Positions 8,142 to 17,734 of a DNA stretch of 64,000 nt are shown piece by piece. A program made the translations under genes and the position numbers. Origin of the DNA: Calidifontibacter indicus (lineage in GTDB: Bacteria; Actinomycetota; Actinomycetes; Actinomycetales; Dermatophilaceae); assembly GCF_003386865.1 (NCBI RefSeq), contig NZ_QTUA01000001.1, positions 2,108,001 to 2,172,000 of the forward strand. The letters run 5' to 3'. Below the pieces are notes generated by a model that saw only the letters and a list, made by a program, of their open reading frames with translations, did no database searches and was not told where the DNA came from. Numbering within the stretch: position 1 is the first letter of the stretch; every line of letters starts with the position of its first letter.

Positions 8142-9700
8142 GCACCGGCCCCACCACGGACGTCAGTGCCGACCTGAGCTTCGGCGCCACCTGGCCGTCG
8201 GCGAACGTCTTCGAGGAACTTGCGACCGACCGCCGGGTGATCCCGGTGGTGCGCCGGGTGCTCGCCGACGCCGAGACCCCGCTCGGGGTCTACCGCAAGC
8301 TGGCCGGCGACGCCCCGGGCACCTTCCTGCTCGAATCGGCCGAGCACGGCGGCGTGTGGTCGCGCTACTCGATCATCGGCGCGGCCAGCCACGCGACGCT
8401 CACCGAGCGCGACGGCGAGGCGGTCTGGATCGGCGAGCCGCCGGTCGGCCTGCCCACCGGGGGCGACCCCACCGCGGCCCTGCGCGAGACGATGCAGGTG
8501 TTGCGCACTCCGGACATTCCGGGTCTGCCGCCGCTCACCGGAGGCATGGTCGGCGCGATCACCTACGACGCCGTCCGTCGCTGGGAACGGTTGCCGCAGA
8601 ACGGCACCGACGAACTCGGCCTGCCCGAGATCTCGATGATGCTCACCACCGACCTGGCGGTGTTCGACCACGCCGACAACTCGCTGCTGTTGGTCGCGAA
8701 CGCAATCAACCACGACAACACCCCGGAGCGGGTCGACGACGCGTACACCGACGCGGTGCGCCGCCTCGACGTCATGACGCAGGCGCTGATGCAGCCCGCC
8801 GCGAGCACCGTGTCGGTGCCGCGTCCGGCGCGGCTCGAACCCGACAGCAGCCACGACCAGCAGCAGTTCCACGACATGGTCGACGCCTGCAAGGAGGCGA
8901 TCCGGGCCGGCGAGGCGTTCCAGATCGTGGTGTCGCAGCGGTTCAGCGTGCCGTGCGAAGCCGACGCCCTCGACGTCTACCGGGCGCTGCGGGCCAGCAA
9001 CCCCAGCCCGTACATGTACCTGCTGCGCGTCCCGTTGCCGGACGGCGGCTCCTACGAGATCGTCGGGTCGAGCCCCGAGGCGTTGGTGAAGGTGACCGAC
9101 GGCGAGGTGATCACCCACCCGATCGCCGGATCGCGTCCGCGCGGCAAGACGCCCGAGCACGACGAGGCGCTGCGGGAGGAACTCCTGGCCGATCCGAAGG
9201 AGCGGGCCGAGCACCTCATGCTGGTCGACCTGTCGCGTAACGACCTGCAGCGCGTGTGCGTGGCCGGCACGGTCGACACGGTGGAATTCATGAACGTGCG
9301 CCGGTACAGCCACATCATGCACCTGGAGTCGACGGTCGTCGGCCGGCTGAAGGACGACTTCACGGCGTACGACGCGCTCGTGGCCACCTTCCCGGCCGGC
9401 ACGCTGTCGGGCGCGCCCAAGCCGCGGGCGATGGCGATCATCGACGAACTCGAAGGCCTGCGCCGCGGCGTCTACGGGGGAGTCGTCGGGTATCTCGACT
9501 TCGCCGGCGACCTCGACATGGCGATCGCGATCCGCACCGCGGTGCTGCGCGACGGACGCGCCCATGTGCAGGCGGGCGCGGGCATCGTCGCCGACTCGGT
9601 GGCCGAGAGCGAATACCAGGAGACGATCAACAAGGCGGCCGCCGCATTGCGCGCGGTCGCCGTGGCGGCCGGCATGCGCGCCCCGGAGGTGGGTCGATGA
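8138..9700 (+). CDS. trpE: anthranilate synthase component I TrpE
   Basis: TrpE makes anthranilate from chorismate, using ammonia supplied by TrpG. The protein has 520 residues. The N-terminal LLESAEHGG segment carries the LLES element that binds feedback tryptophan. The catalytic half shows [20 protein letters not shown], the [12 protein letters not shown] helix and [12 protein letters not shown]. It starts at the ATG overlapping the hisI stop (ATGA) and itself overlaps the next gene by 4 bp. No trpG or trpD is in the window. No leader peptide or attenuator is visible, as expected for a gene coupled to hisI. Confidence 0.97.
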   Translation: MSTGPTTDVSADLSFGATWPSANVFEELATDRRVIPVVRRVLADAETPLGVYRKLAGDAPGTFLLESAEHGGVWSRYSIIGAASHATLTERDGEAVWIGEPPVGLPTGGDPTAALRETMQVLRTPDIPGLPPLTGGMVGAITYDAVRRWERLPQNGTDELGLPEISMMLTTDLAVFDHADNSLLLVANAINHDNTPERVDDAYTDAVRRLDVMTQALMQPAASTVSVPRPARLEPDSSHDQQQFHDMVDACKEAIRAGEAFQIVVSQRFSVPCEADALDVYRALRASNPSPYMYLLRVPLPDGGSYEIVGSSPEALVKVTDGEVITHPIAGSRPRGKTPEHDEALREELLADPKERAEHLMLVDLSRNDLQRVCVAGTVDTVEFMNVRRYSHIMHLESTVVGRLKDDFTAYDALVATFPAGTLSGAPKPRAMAIIDELEGLRRGVYGGVVGYLDFAGDLDMAIAIRTAVLRDGRAHVQAGAGIVADSVAESEYQETINKAAAALRAVAVAAGMRAPEVGR

Positions 9701-10254
9701 CCAAACGCAACGTTCTCACCAGCGCGTTCGTCCTCGCGGTCGTCGCCCTGGGGCTGACGACCCGCCCGTGGGTGAGCGGCACCGTCGTCGACACCATCAC
9801 CGGCACCACGAAGGCCACCGTGAAGGGCAGCACCGCCGCACCGACGGCGTTCGCCGGGGCGCTCGTGGCGCTCGCCGCGGTGATCGCGCTGCTCAGTGCG
9901 CGTCGGGTCGGGCGCTCGATCGCAGGGGTCGCGCTCGCGTTGGCCGGCGCCCTCACCGCGTACGGCGCGGCCCGGTCGGCGTTCAGCGCGAAGAGCGTGC
10001 TGGAGAACTGGGTCGACGGGTCGAGCGGACACGCCGACGCGAAAGTCACCGCGTCGGCCGCGACCGGCTGGGTGTGGCCCACGCTGGCGTGCGGAATTCT
10101 GCTGGTGCTGCTCGGCGTCATCGCGCTGATCGAAGGTCGCCGCTGGAGCGGCCTGGGGGAGAAGTACGACGCGCCCACGGCCCCCAAGGAGTCGGATTGG
10201 GACCAGTTGTCGGCCGGTAAAGACCCGACTGCAGCAGACGGCGCCCGAGACTGA
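9697..10254 (+). CDS. Trp biosynthesis-associated membrane protein
   Basis: This 185-residue protein has about four membrane helices (roughly 8-22, 48-67, 72-91 and 125-145) and a hydrophilic C-terminus. Its size, topology and position directly after trpE match the actinobacterial Trp-operon-associated membrane protein family (TIGR02234 type). Biochemical function is unknown; transport or regulation of tryptophan is a guess from position only. It starts by a 4-bp overlap with the trpE stop. Confidence 0.85.
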   Translation: MTKRNVLTSAFVLAVVALGLTTRPWVSGTVVDTITGTTKATVKGSTAAPTAFAGALVALAAVIALLSARRVGRSIAGVALALAGALTAYGAARSAFSAKSVLENWVDGSSGHADAKVTASAATGWVWPTLACGILLVLLGVIALIEGRRWSGLGEKYDAPTAPKESDWDQLSAGKDPTAADGARD

Positions 10255-10374
10255 CAGAATGGACGGCGAACGCCGGTCACCGGGCAGCCACCCGATGATG
10301 CAGCGTCGACACGAGCGAGAAACTGCCGCGACGGCACCCGCCCATCCCGGCGGCACGAACAAGGAGTTGGACCC

Positions 10375-10626
10375 ATGGCTGCGGAACACCACAACCCCGA
10401 AGGCAAGAGCGTCGCGTCCTGGACCGCGGTCGCCATCGAGATGCTTGCCGCCGTGCTCATCGGTGCTGGAATCATGTTCAACACGCACGTTCTCGCCTGG
10501 ATCGGTGCCGTGCTCGTCGTCGTCGGCATGATCGCCGGTTACGGTCTGACCGCCGCCGGTTTCGGTTCCGAGCCGCAAAAGGCACCCGAGGCGCTCGAGC
10601 CGGTCGACTCGCAGCTGGAGCGCTGA
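10375..10626 (+). CDS. small HGxxPAAW-type membrane protein
   Basis: This 83-residue protein has two membrane helices (about 19-37 and 41-61) and an N-terminal [13 protein letters not shown] segment that looks like a diverged form of the HGxxPAAW motif of a small actinobacterial family, usually encoded just before trpC. Function unknown. A strong AAGGAG ribosome site (10361-10366) lies 8 nt before the ATG. The 120 bp between the previous gene and this one hold no other gene I can support. Confidence 0.8.
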   Translation: MAAEHHNPEGKSVASWTAVAIEMLAAVLIGAGIMFNTHVLAWIGAVLVVVGMIAGYGLTAAGFGSEPQKAPEALEPVDSQLER

Positions 10627-10636
10627 GTCCGAAGCA

Positions 10637-11446
10637 GTGGCAACAGTTCTCGACGACATCATGGTCGGGGTCCGCGCGGACCTCGAGACCCGGATGCGGC
10701 AGGTCGACACCGTCGGCGTCATCGAACGCGCCGCCGCAGCGCCCGCCGCACTCGACGCGATGGCGATGTTCGCCGCGCCCGGCCCGGTGAAGATCATCAG
10801 CGAGGTGAAGCGCAAGAGCCCGAGCAAGGGCGCGCTCGCCGACATCCCCGACCCGGCCGAGCTCGCCGGCGCCTATGAGACCGGCGGGGCGACCGCGATC
10901 TCGGTGCTCACCGAGCAGCGCCGTTTCGGCGGGTCGCTCGCCGACCTCGACGCCGTCCGTTCGCAGGTGCGAATTCCGGTGCTGCGCAAGGACTTCATGG
11001 TCAGCGAGTACCAGTTGTTCGAGGCTCGTGCGCACGGCGCCGACATCATCCTGCTCATCGTGGCAGCGCTCGACAACCGGCAGTTGCGTGATCTCTACCA
11101 GTTGGCCGGCGACCTCGGCATGACGGCGCTGGTCGAGGTGCACGACGAGAGCGAGACCGAGCGCGCCGTCGACCTCGGCGCCCGGCTGATCGGGGTCAAC
11201 GCCCGCAACCTGAAGACCCTCGAGGTGCACCGCGAGATGTTCGGCCGGCTCGCCCACCTCATCCCCGACGACCGCGTGAAAGTGGCCGAGTCGGGCATCC
11301 GCGGGCCTCAGGACATTGCCGACTATGTCGCCCAAGGCGCCGACGCGGCGCTCGTGGGTGAAGCACTGGTCACCGGTGGTGACCCGTCCGCCGCCGTTGC
11401 GGCGATGATCGAGGCGGGCGCGCGCGTCCGCGGAGGAGCCGCGTGA
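10637..11446 (+). CDS. trpC: indole-3-glycerol phosphate synthase TrpC
   Basis: TrpC cyclises CdRP to indole-3-glycerol phosphate. The 269-residue (beta/alpha)8 barrel shows [13 protein letters not shown] with the catalytic lysine, [25 protein letters not shown] with the second lysine, [13 protein letters not shown], and VAESGIRG at the phosphate site. The start is GTG at 10637. Its stop overlaps the trpB start (GTGA), so TrpC and TrpB are translationally coupled. Confidence 0.97.
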   Translation: MATVLDDIMVGVRADLETRMRQVDTVGVIERAAAAPAALDAMAMFAAPGPVKIISEVKRKSPSKGALADIPDPAELAGAYETGGATAISVLTEQRRFGGSLADLDAVRSQVRIPVLRKDFMVSEYQLFEARAHGADIILLIVAALDNRQLRDLYQLAGDLGMTALVEVHDESETERAVDLGARLIGVNARNLKTLEVHREMFGRLAHLIPDDRVKVAESGIRGPQDIADYVAQGADAALVGEALVTGGDPSAAVAAMIEAGARVRGGAA

Positions 11447-12687
11447 ACCAGCAGTCCCAGCAGTCCCACCACTCGGCAGGTCGACCCGGCATCGGCCGGT
11501 TCGGAGCGTTCGGCGGACGCTATGTGCCCGAGGCGCTCGTCGCCGCCCTGGAGGAGCTCGACGAGCACCGGCTCAAGGCCGCGCACGATCCGGAGTTCAT
11601 CGGCGAACTGGCGCAGTTGCACAAGAGCTACACGGGTCGCCCGAGCATCATCACCGAGGTGCCGCGGTTCGCCGAGCACTGCGGCGGCGCGCAGGTCGTG
11701 CTGAAGCGCGAAGACCTCAACCACACCGGGTCGCACAAGATCAACAACGTGCTCGGCCAGACGCTGCTGACCAAGCGGATGGGCAAGCGGCGGGTCATCG
11801 CCGAGACCGGCGCCGGTCAGCACGGCGTCGCCACCGCGACGGCTGCCGCGCTGATGGGTTTGGAGTGCACGGTCTACATGGGCCGCGTCGACACCGAGCG
11901 CCAGGCGCTGAACGTCGCCCGGATGAAGCTGCTCGGCGCCGAGGTGATCCCGGTCGATCACGGATCGCGCACGCTCAAGGACGCCGTCAACGAGGCGTTC
12001 CGCGACTGGGTGACCAATGTCGACCACACCCACTACGTGCTGGGCACCGTCACCGGTCCCTACCCGTTCCCGGAGCTCGTGCGTGACTTCCACCGCATCA
12101 TCGGTGTCGAGGCGCGCCAGCAGGTGCTCGACGAGTTCGGCAGGCTGCCCGACGCCGTCTGCGCGTGCGTCGGCGGCGGCTCGAACGCGATGGGCATCTT
12201 CCACCGGTTCATCGACGACGCCGGGGTGCGCCTCGTCGGTTTCGAGGGCGGGGGAGAAGGCGCCGATTCCGGACGCCACGCGGCCCGGTTCACCGGTCAG
12301 GCGACCCCGGGTGTGCTGCACGGCGCGTACACCTACCTGCTCCAGGACGACGAGGGGCAGACCATCGAATCCCATTCGGTCTCAGCCGGATTGGACTACC
12401 CGAGTGTCGGGCCGGAGCACGCCTACCTGCGTGACAGCGGTCGCGCCGAGTACTACCCGGTCACCGACGACGAGGCGATGGAGGCGTTCCGGCTGCTCGC
12501 GCAGACCGAAGGCATCCTGCCCGCGATCGAGAGTGCACACGCGCTCGCCGGTGCGATGAAGATCGGCCGCGAGGTCGGCCCCGGCGGCCTGGTGCTGGTC
12601 AGCCTGTCCGGTCGCGGCGACAAGGACGTGCACACCGCCGGACGCTGGTTCGGGCTGTTGGACGACGAAGGGAACCTCACCGAATGA
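11443..12687 (+). CDS. trpB: tryptophan synthase beta chain TrpB
   Basis: TrpB condenses indole with serine using PLP, in the alpha2beta2 tryptophan synthase complex. The 414-residue protein carries the PLP lysine in [13 protein letters not shown] (near residue 100), the ammonia/PLP-phosphate loop [10 protein letters not shown], and the ETGAGQHG loop. It starts with GTG overlapping the trpC stop. It has a short Gln/Ser-rich N-terminal extension ([16 protein letters not shown]) before the conserved [13 protein letters not shown]. It overlaps trpA by 4 bp. Confidence 0.97.
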   Translation: MNQQSQQSHHSAGRPGIGRFGAFGGRYVPEALVAALEELDEHRLKAAHDPEFIGELAQLHKSYTGRPSIITEVPRFAEHCGGAQVVLKREDLNHTGSHKINNVLGQTLLTKRMGKRRVIAETGAGQHGVATATAAALMGLECTVYMGRVDTERQALNVARMKLLGAEVIPVDHGSRTLKDAVNEAFRDWVTNVDHTHYVLGTVTGPYPFPELVRDFHRIIGVEARQQVLDEFGRLPDAVCACVGGGSNAMGIFHRFIDDAGVRLVGFEGGGEGADSGRHAARFTGQATPGVLHGAYTYLLQDDEGQTIESHSVSAGLDYPSVGPEHAYLRDSGRAEYYPVTDDEAMEAFRLLAQTEGILPAIESAHALAGAMKIGREVGPGGLVLVSLSGRGDKDVHTAGRWFGLLDDEGNLTE

Positions 12688-13496
12688 CCGCGCTCGCGCA
12701 GCGGCTCGCCGCGATCAAGGCGGACGACCGTGCAGCACTGGTCGGCTACCTGCCCGTCGGGTTCCCCAGCGTCGATGAGTCCATCGAGGCGATGGTCGCG
12801 ATGGTCGACGCCGGAGTCGACATCGTCGAGATCGGTTTTCCCTACACCGACCCGCTGATGGACGGACCCGTCATCCAGACCGCGACGACGCGCGCACTGG
12901 CGAACGGCGTGGACATCGGCGACGTGTTCAAGGCCGTCAAGGCCGTTACTGACGCCGGCGCCGCCGCCGTCGTGATGATCTATTGGAACCTCGTGCTGCG
13001 CTACGGGGTCGACGAGTTCGCCCGCGATCTGGTTGCCGCCGGCGGGTCCGGTCTGGTCACGCCCGACCTGGTGCCCGACGAAGCCGACGAGTGGATCGCA
13101 GCCGCGGCGAAGCACGACCTCGACAAGGTGTTCCTCGTCGCGCCGAGTTCGACGCTCGACCGCATCGAGTACGTCACCTCGCAGTCGAGCGGCTTCGTCT
13201 ACGCCACCGCAGTCATGGGCGTGACCGGTGCCCGCAGCGCCGTCGGCGCCGACGCACAGTCGCTGGTGGAGCGCGTCCGCAGCTTCACCGATCTGCCGGT
13301 GGGCGTCGGCATCGGCGTCTCCACCGGCGAGCAGGCGGCCCAGGTCGCCGGGTTCGCCGACGCGGTGATCGTCGGGTCTGCGCTGGTGCGCACCCTGGTC
13401 GACAACGACGACCAGTCGGTGCGGCTCGAGCAGTTGCGCGGCCTCACCCGCTCACTGGCCGAGGGCGTGCGCTCCGGCCGGGCGGACCGCAACTGA
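12684..13496 (+). CDS. trpA: tryptophan synthase alpha chain TrpA
   Basis: TrpA cleaves indole-3-glycerol phosphate and channels indole to TrpB. The 270-residue barrel has the catalytic Glu in [10 protein letters not shown] and the catalytic Asp in [10 protein letters not shown], and the phosphate loops [12 protein letters not shown] and VIVGSALV. The start overlaps trpB (ATGA) and its stop overlaps the lgt start by one base (TGATG), so lgt is coupled to the trp genes. Confidence 0.97.
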   Translation: MTALAQRLAAIKADDRAALVGYLPVGFPSVDESIEAMVAMVDAGVDIVEIGFPYTDPLMDGPVIQTATTRALANGVDIGDVFKAVKAVTDAGAAAVVMIYWNLVLRYGVDEFARDLVAAGGSGLVTPDLVPDEADEWIAAAAKHDLDKVFLVAPSSTLDRIEYVTSQSSGFVYATAVMGVTGARSAVGADAQSLVERVRSFTDLPVGVGIGVSTGEQAAQVAGFADAVIVGSALVRTLVDNDDQSVRLEQLRGLTRSLAEGVRSGRADRN

Positions 13497-14530
13497 TGCA
13501 GGCATACATCCCCAGCCCCACGACGGGCGTGCTGTGGCTCGGCCCGATCCCGATCCGCGGCTACGCGATGTGCATCCTCGCCGGCATCGTCGCGGCGATC
13601 TGGATCTGCGGGCGGCGACTGCGCGATCGCGGCTACGACTCCGAGGACGCGCTCAACGTCGCCTGGTGGGCGGTGCCGTTCGGCATCGTCGGCGGACGGT
13701 TGTATCACGTCATCAGTTCGCCGCAGGCGTACTTCGGCGAGGGTGGCCGACCGCTCGACGCCTTCAAGATCTGGCAAGGCGGCCTCGGCATCTGGGGCGC
13801 GGTCGCCCTCGGTGCACTCGGCGCCTGGATCGGCTGCCGCAAGCACGGCCTTCGGTTCCTCGACTACGCCGACGCGGCCGCTCCCGGAATCATCCTGGCC
13901 CAGGCGATGGGGCGCTGGGGCAACTGGTTCAACAACGAGCTGTACGGCGAGAAGACCGACGTGCCGTGGGCTTTGCAGATCCACCAGTGGGACGAATCGG
14001 CCGGCCACGCCGTGCGCGATGCCTCTGGCAATGCCGTCGTGCTCGGGTATTACCACCCGACGTTCCTCTACGAGTCGATCTGGTGTCTGCTCGTCGCCGC
14101 GATCATCGTGTACGTCGACCGGCGGTTCAACCTGCGCCGCGGTCGAAGCTTCGCGCTCTACGTGATGCTGTACCCGGTCGGACGCATCGTCTTCGAGTTG
14201 ATGCGCACCGACCCGGCCAACCACTTCCTCGGCCTGCGGCTCAACGTGTGGACGTCGTTGGTCGTGTTCGTGCTCGGTGCAGTCCTGTGGTGGTTGTTCC
14301 GTGCGAACCCGGTGACGTTGGCGGAGTCGTCAGAGGCCGGCGACTCGGGTGACGCCTCGGCTGATGACCCGGACGAGGCTTCCGACGGCAGCGACGTCGA
14401 GGACGCCGAGTCGGAGGGGTCGGAGGGGTCGGCTGCGTCGATGGGCGAGTCCGAGTCGGCTGGGTCGACGGGGGAGTCCGAGTCGGCGGCGGAAGATGAC
14501 GTCCGCTCGGCGAGCGAATCGAACGACTGA
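13496..14530 (+). CDS. lgt: prolipoprotein diacylglyceryl transferase Lgt
   Basis: Lgt transfers diacylglycerol from phosphatidylglycerol to the lipobox cysteine of prolipoproteins at the cytoplasmic membrane. The Lgt signature GRWGNWFNNELYG is at 139-151, and GGRLYHVISS holds the conserved His (71). Seven membrane segments are plausible. The 344-residue length exceeds the usual 260-300 because of a hydrophilic tail (about 278-344) made almost only of Ser, Glu, Asp, Gly and Ala, with repeated SEG/GESES units. The gene is coupled to trpA. LivJ in this window is a likely substrate. Confidence 0.95.
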   Translation: MQAYIPSPTTGVLWLGPIPIRGYAMCILAGIVAAIWICGRRLRDRGYDSEDALNVAWWAVPFGIVGGRLYHVISSPQAYFGEGGRPLDAFKIWQGGLGIWGAVALGALGAWIGCRKHGLRFLDYADAAAPGIILAQAMGRWGNWFNNELYGEKTDVPWALQIHQWDESAGHAVRDASGNAVVLGYYHPTFLYESIWCLLVAAIIVYVDRRFNLRRGRSFALYVMLYPVGRIVFELMRTDPANHFLGLRLNVWTSLVVFVLGAVLWWLFRANPVTLAESSEAGDSGDASADDPDEASDGSDVEDAESEGSEGSAASMGESESAGSTGESESAAEDDVRSASESND

Positions 14531-14581
14531 CCGTTGGCGTTGCCGGCTAGGTGATCGCCGTCGCCCGGGCCGCCTCTTCGC

Positions 14582-16738
14582 CTATGGGTCGGTGAGGTCG
14601 TGCCAGGTTTCGGTGAGTCCTGGGGTGGTGCGGTAGGTGTGGCCGGTGGGTGAGGTCCACTCGACGATCCCGTTGGTGTGTAACCGGATCCGCCACTGGG
14701 TTTGCTTCATCCGGTGATGTCTGCGGCACAGGCATTCGAGGTTGACCGTTGCGGTGGGCCCCTGGGGCCATTCGACGGCGTGGTCGAGGTCGACGTTCTT
14801 GATCGCGGGCCGGTCGCAGCCCGGTGCCCGACACCGTTGATCCCTCGACTTCACATACCTGGCCATCGTGGGTGGTGGCCGGTAACTGTCGCTGGCCATC
14901 GTGTTGGCGGTGGGTTCGCCGGTGACGGGGTCGAACTCGAAGCTGCTGACGGTGATTTTGTCGGCGAACCGGGCGAGGTCGGTCAGGCTGTCGGCGTCGA
15001 TCGCACCGGCGCGGGCGTGGACGCTCGTCGCGCCCCGTTCACGCATGCCGGAGACGAAGACCCGGCCGTCACTGTCTCGACCAGCACTGTCTCGACCAGC
15101 ACTGTCTCGACCACTGGTGCTGCATCCACCGTTGGTCTTGCCACCACCGAAGGCTGCCGGTGACTTGGGCTCGCTGATCGGCTCGAGGTCCGACCCAATG
15201 TCCGGTTGTTCCGTCTCGGCCGGGATGGTTTCGACTGGTCCGCCTTCGCCGGGCGGCTCAACCGGCGAGGTAACAGGTGGCTCAGCCGGCGGCGAGGTGG
15301 GTGGCCCAGTGTCGGGACCAGGGGCGCCCGCCGGCATGCCACCAGAAGCGTCACCCTCACCACTTTCGTCGCCACGGCCACCGTCGTCAGCACGGTCGCC
15401 GCCGTCGGTGCTCTTCGTGTCGTCGGCACGGCCACTGTCGTCGTCACGGTCACTCTCATCAGCGCGATCGCCGTCGTCGTTGCTGTTGTTGCTGTCTTTG
15501 CCAGCAGTCCCGGTTGCCCCGGTGGCCCCGGCAGCGGTCGGTGCCTGGTTAGCCGGCTTTGTCCAGGTCTTCCCGGCCGTGCCGAAGGTCGGGGTGAGCA
15601 CCTGGATGTCGAGGTTCAGGGTCACATTCCGCATCGCGAGGTCGAAGAACGCATCCACCCGGTACTCGCCCAGGGATTTGTCGGACTCGTCGCCGTGTTT
15701 CATCGCGAACGCCAACTGATCGATCGCGTCCTTCACCGCGGTGATCTGCCCGTTGTCCCCAATGATCGTCAGCATCGACAACCCCGGTGTCGGGTGCGGA
15801 TCCTGGAACACCCCGCACTGCTGCGCCCTCGTCTTCCGTGCCGTCTCTCGAGCGGCGGAGGGTTGATGCTTCCCCACCAACGTCCGGCACGATTTGCGTG
15901 CCTGACCCCTGGTTGTCTGGTGGACTCCCCGGCCGAGGATCTCCGCTTCAACGGTTTCGCACACATCAGGGGAGGCGTCCTGCAACTCCGTCGCAATATC
16001 CGCGGCTGTGTCGAGGTTCGCGCGGCCCGCGGCGACTTCCCGCAGCAGGTTCGGGGTGCGGGTCACCATCCGGGCGGAGCGTTGCACTAACCCGATCCCG
16101 GCCTGGATCCCCAACCCCAACTCCGCAGCAACGGTGTCGGCGGAGTACATGCTGGTGAACCCCTGGTCGTGCCGCACCCATGGCGTCTTCCTCGTGCCCT
16201 GCGGCCCGTCGGGGTGCTCCCACCGCGCGAACTGCGCGATCGAGCGAGCCCGCACCGCTTCCATCGACTGTGCTGCTTGATGCGCGGCCCGGGTCGCGTC
16301 CTCGAACAGCGTCATCCGATCGAACACCCGAGACTCGGCCACCAACACCTCATCCAGACCCGCATCCAGACCCGCGAAGGCTTCGTCGTCGGCCCGGCCG
16401 GCTGGCCCCTCGGCGGCCACCACAGCAGGCGCGGCTGATCCGACTGCCCCAAGTGTTCCTGCCGGGGCCGTCGTTTCGGGGAACAGGTCCCACCCGAGGA
16501 GCGCGTCGGGTTCGTCGACGGCGAAGGGGTCGTCCTGCCCGAGCAACTCGTAGGCGTGCGCGCTGAGGATCTTGGAGATGATCAGCATGATCGTCACCGG
16601 GTTCGCACCCGGCACCAAATGAGGGTGGGACGCCAACTCGATCGCGGCGTCCAACCCGTCTTCGAAGATCACAGATTCAAGCAACTCGGCCGGTTCGATA
16701 CCGCCCGGTCGAGCCTCGAAATCTGGTGTCCCCTCCAT
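14582..16738 (-). CDS. DUF222 / HNH endonuclease-domain protein
   Basis: The protein has 718 residues. The N-terminal two thirds is the helical DUF222 region common in multicopy actinobacterial HNH proteins. The C-terminal HNH module (636-678) has CxxxxC (636, 641), the LDH core (Asp 652, His 653), a CxC (669, 671) and paired His 674-675, so the metal site looks intact. Between them (about 430-560) is a hyperacidic, Pro/Gly/Asp-rich linker ending in a 15-bp DNA tandem repeat. The ATG at 16738 is preceded by a near-perfect -10 box. The biological role of this family is not settled. Confidence 0.9.
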   Translation of the reverse strand: MEGTPDFEARPGGIEPAELLESVIFEDGLDAAIELASHPHLVPGANPVTIMLIISKILSAHAYELLGQDDPFAVDEPDALLGWDLFPETTAPAGTLGAVGSAAPAVVAAEGPAGRADDEAFAGLDAGLDEVLVAESRVFDRMTLFEDATRAAHQAAQSMEAVRARSIAQFARWEHPDGPQGTRKTPWVRHDQGFTSMYSADTVAAELGLGIQAGIGLVQRSARMVTRTPNLLREVAAGRANLDTAADIATELQDASPDVCETVEAEILGRGVHQTTRGQARKSCRTLVGKHQPSAARETARKTRAQQCGVFQDPHPTPGLSMLTIIGDNGQITAVKDAIDQLAFAMKHGDESDKSLGEYRVDAFFDLAMRNVTLNLDIQVLTPTFGTAGKTWTKPANQAPTAAGATGATGTAGKDSNNSNDDGDRADESDRDDDSGRADDTKSTDGGDRADDGGRGDESGEGDASGGMPAGAPGPDTGPPTSPPAEPPVTSPVEPPGEGGPVETIPAETEQPDIGSDLEPISEPKSPAAFGGGKTNGGCSTSGRDSAGRDSAGRDSDGRVFVSGMRERGATSVHARAGAIDADSLTDLARFADKITVSSFEFDPVTGEPTANTMASDSYRPPPTMARYVKSRDQRCRAPGCDRPAIKNVDLDHAVEWPQGPTATVNLECLCRRHHRMKQTQWRIRLHTNGIVEWTSPTGHTYRTTPGLTETWHDLTDP
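15069..15113. repeat. 15-bp direct repeat inside the HNH gene
   Basis: The unit ccagcactgtctcga is repeated about three times, encoding a GRDSA repeat in the acidic linker. The in-frame length (5 codons) means copy-number changes would lengthen the linker without a frameshift. Confidence 0.8.
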
Positions 16739-16744
16739 GCACTT

Positions 16745-16750
16745 ATCATA
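16745..16750 (-). promoter_or_regulatory. -10 box of the HNH gene (leaderless)
   Basis: The hexamer reads TATGAT on the minus strand, one base from the TATAAT consensus, and ends 6 nt before the ATG (16736-16738). There is no ribosome site. No clear -35 is visible at 17 nt. Confidence 0.6.
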
Positions 16751-16865
16751 CACGTGTTCGAACTCGCTGGGCAGGGTTTCAACAGGCGAATTTGATTGAT
16801 TTCTCAAGGGTTTTCGCGGATCTCGACTCGACCTCCGCCACCGCTCCGGCACGATCGCAACCCCG

Positions 16866-16917
16866 GCGAAGGTTTGCAGAATCGCGCGCTTGCGTCGCGT
16901 GTCCTGCAAACCTTCGC
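16866..16917. repeat. 52-bp palindromic repeat, copy 1
   Basis: Perfect 14-bp arms (gcgaaggtttgcag at 16866-16879 and its complement at 16904-16917) surround a GC-rich core containing ttgcgtcgcgtgtc. Four other copies with the same unit length and similar core lie at 27669, 54607, 54671 (split) and 54823. Confidence 0.8.
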
Positions 16918-17078
16918 GGGGTGTGCCCACGGCAAGCAGGCTCAGTGCGCGGCCGTGGGAGTGGCTCGACCAGCGGGGTGCCGGCGGCTTCGGCCGAAGT
17001 GCCGCGGCCGGAAGGAGCGCGGTGCTAACTTCGGCGTCATCGGGGCGCCGCCCCCGCGCGGCGATCGGCGGAGAATCC

Positions 17079-17513
17079 ATGAGCGCCACGAGGCTGAGCA
17101 CTGCGCCGCCCACCGCGTCTCGGCGCGCACGCGGCCGGCTCGCACTTGCCCTCGCACTCGGCTCGGCACTGTTGCTGCTCGCTCTGGTCGCGGGTCGGGT
17201 CGTCTGGTTCCGGCACGAGTACGGCTCGTGGAATCCGTTCGACTACCCGGGCCGCCTGACCGTGCACGGGCGCACCTACTACCCGTCGACCGGCGGTCCG
17301 ACCACCGTGCCGCCCGGGCCGATCATGACAGCGGCCCAGGTCGGCGAGATCGCACCGGGTGCGCTGGTGAAGGTCGGCAGTGTCGGGCCGATTCCGTTCA
17401 GTTCGATCGGGCGCCACGACGTCTACGCCAACTCCTCCGGCTGCGCCATGGCGGCACTGCTGAAACTCGGGCCCGATCGCTACGGTCTGTACGGCCTCTC
17501 CGGATCCTGCTGA
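17079..17513 (+). CDS. small membrane-anchored protein of unknown function
   Basis: I do not recognise a family for this 144-residue protein. It has a basic N-terminus, one membrane helix (about 20-42) and an extracytoplasmic part of about 100 residues that includes RTYYPSTGG and ends ...YGLSGSC. The ATG at 17079 follows a plausible CGGAGA ribosome site. Two cysteines near the C-terminus (in SSGCAMA and at the last residue) could pair outside the membrane. It stands alone between the HNH gene and gltB. Confidence 0.65.
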   Translation: MSATRLSTAPPTASRRARGRLALALALGSALLLLALVAGRVVWFRHEYGSWNPFDYPGRLTVHGRTYYPSTGGPTTVPPGPIMTAAQVGEIAPGALVKVGSVGPIPFSSIGRHDVYANSSGCAMAALLKLGPDRYGLYGLSGSC

Positions 17514-17734
17514 CCAGATCCGACAGGCCCGAGGCACTCCGCAGGTGCCTGGCGCCCAGAATCGCCGCGCCGTGGGCCCTTGGAGACGTCCAGAATGTGG
17601 GACAAGGGAGTCCCATTGCATGGAACGTCAAGCCCTGTCGGTAGTGTTGTTCCTCGCATGTCCGGCCAACGTCGTCCGCCATGCTCTTTGCAGACAACGG
17701 TGGCTCGATTCGTCGCGGCCACCAGGACGACAGG

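Larger units (their letters stand above)
16739..17078. other. 340-bp divergent intergenic region
   Basis: This gap between the HNH gene and the small membrane protein holds the HNH -10 box (16745-16750) and one copy of the 52-bp palindromic repeat (16866-16917). I see no further gene or tRNA in it; open frames here have no recognisable protein features. Confidence 0.6.

Noticed and set aside
7628-9565. 645-codon minus-strand open frame opposite hisI/trpE
   Set aside because: Same cause: His/Arg/Gly/Val-rich shadow of trpE without domains.
14582-17513. HNH gene plus small gene as a prophage or toxin-antitoxin island
   Set aside because: No integrase, phage structural gene, att repeat or antitoxin-like partner is seen; DUF222/HNH proteins are common chromosomal genes in this group.
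17515-17734. GlnR/AmtR-type operator upstream of gltB
   Set aside because: Short symmetric bits exist (gggac/gtccc near 17599-17614; ggaac/gttcc), but none fits a known nitrogen-regulator site well enough.
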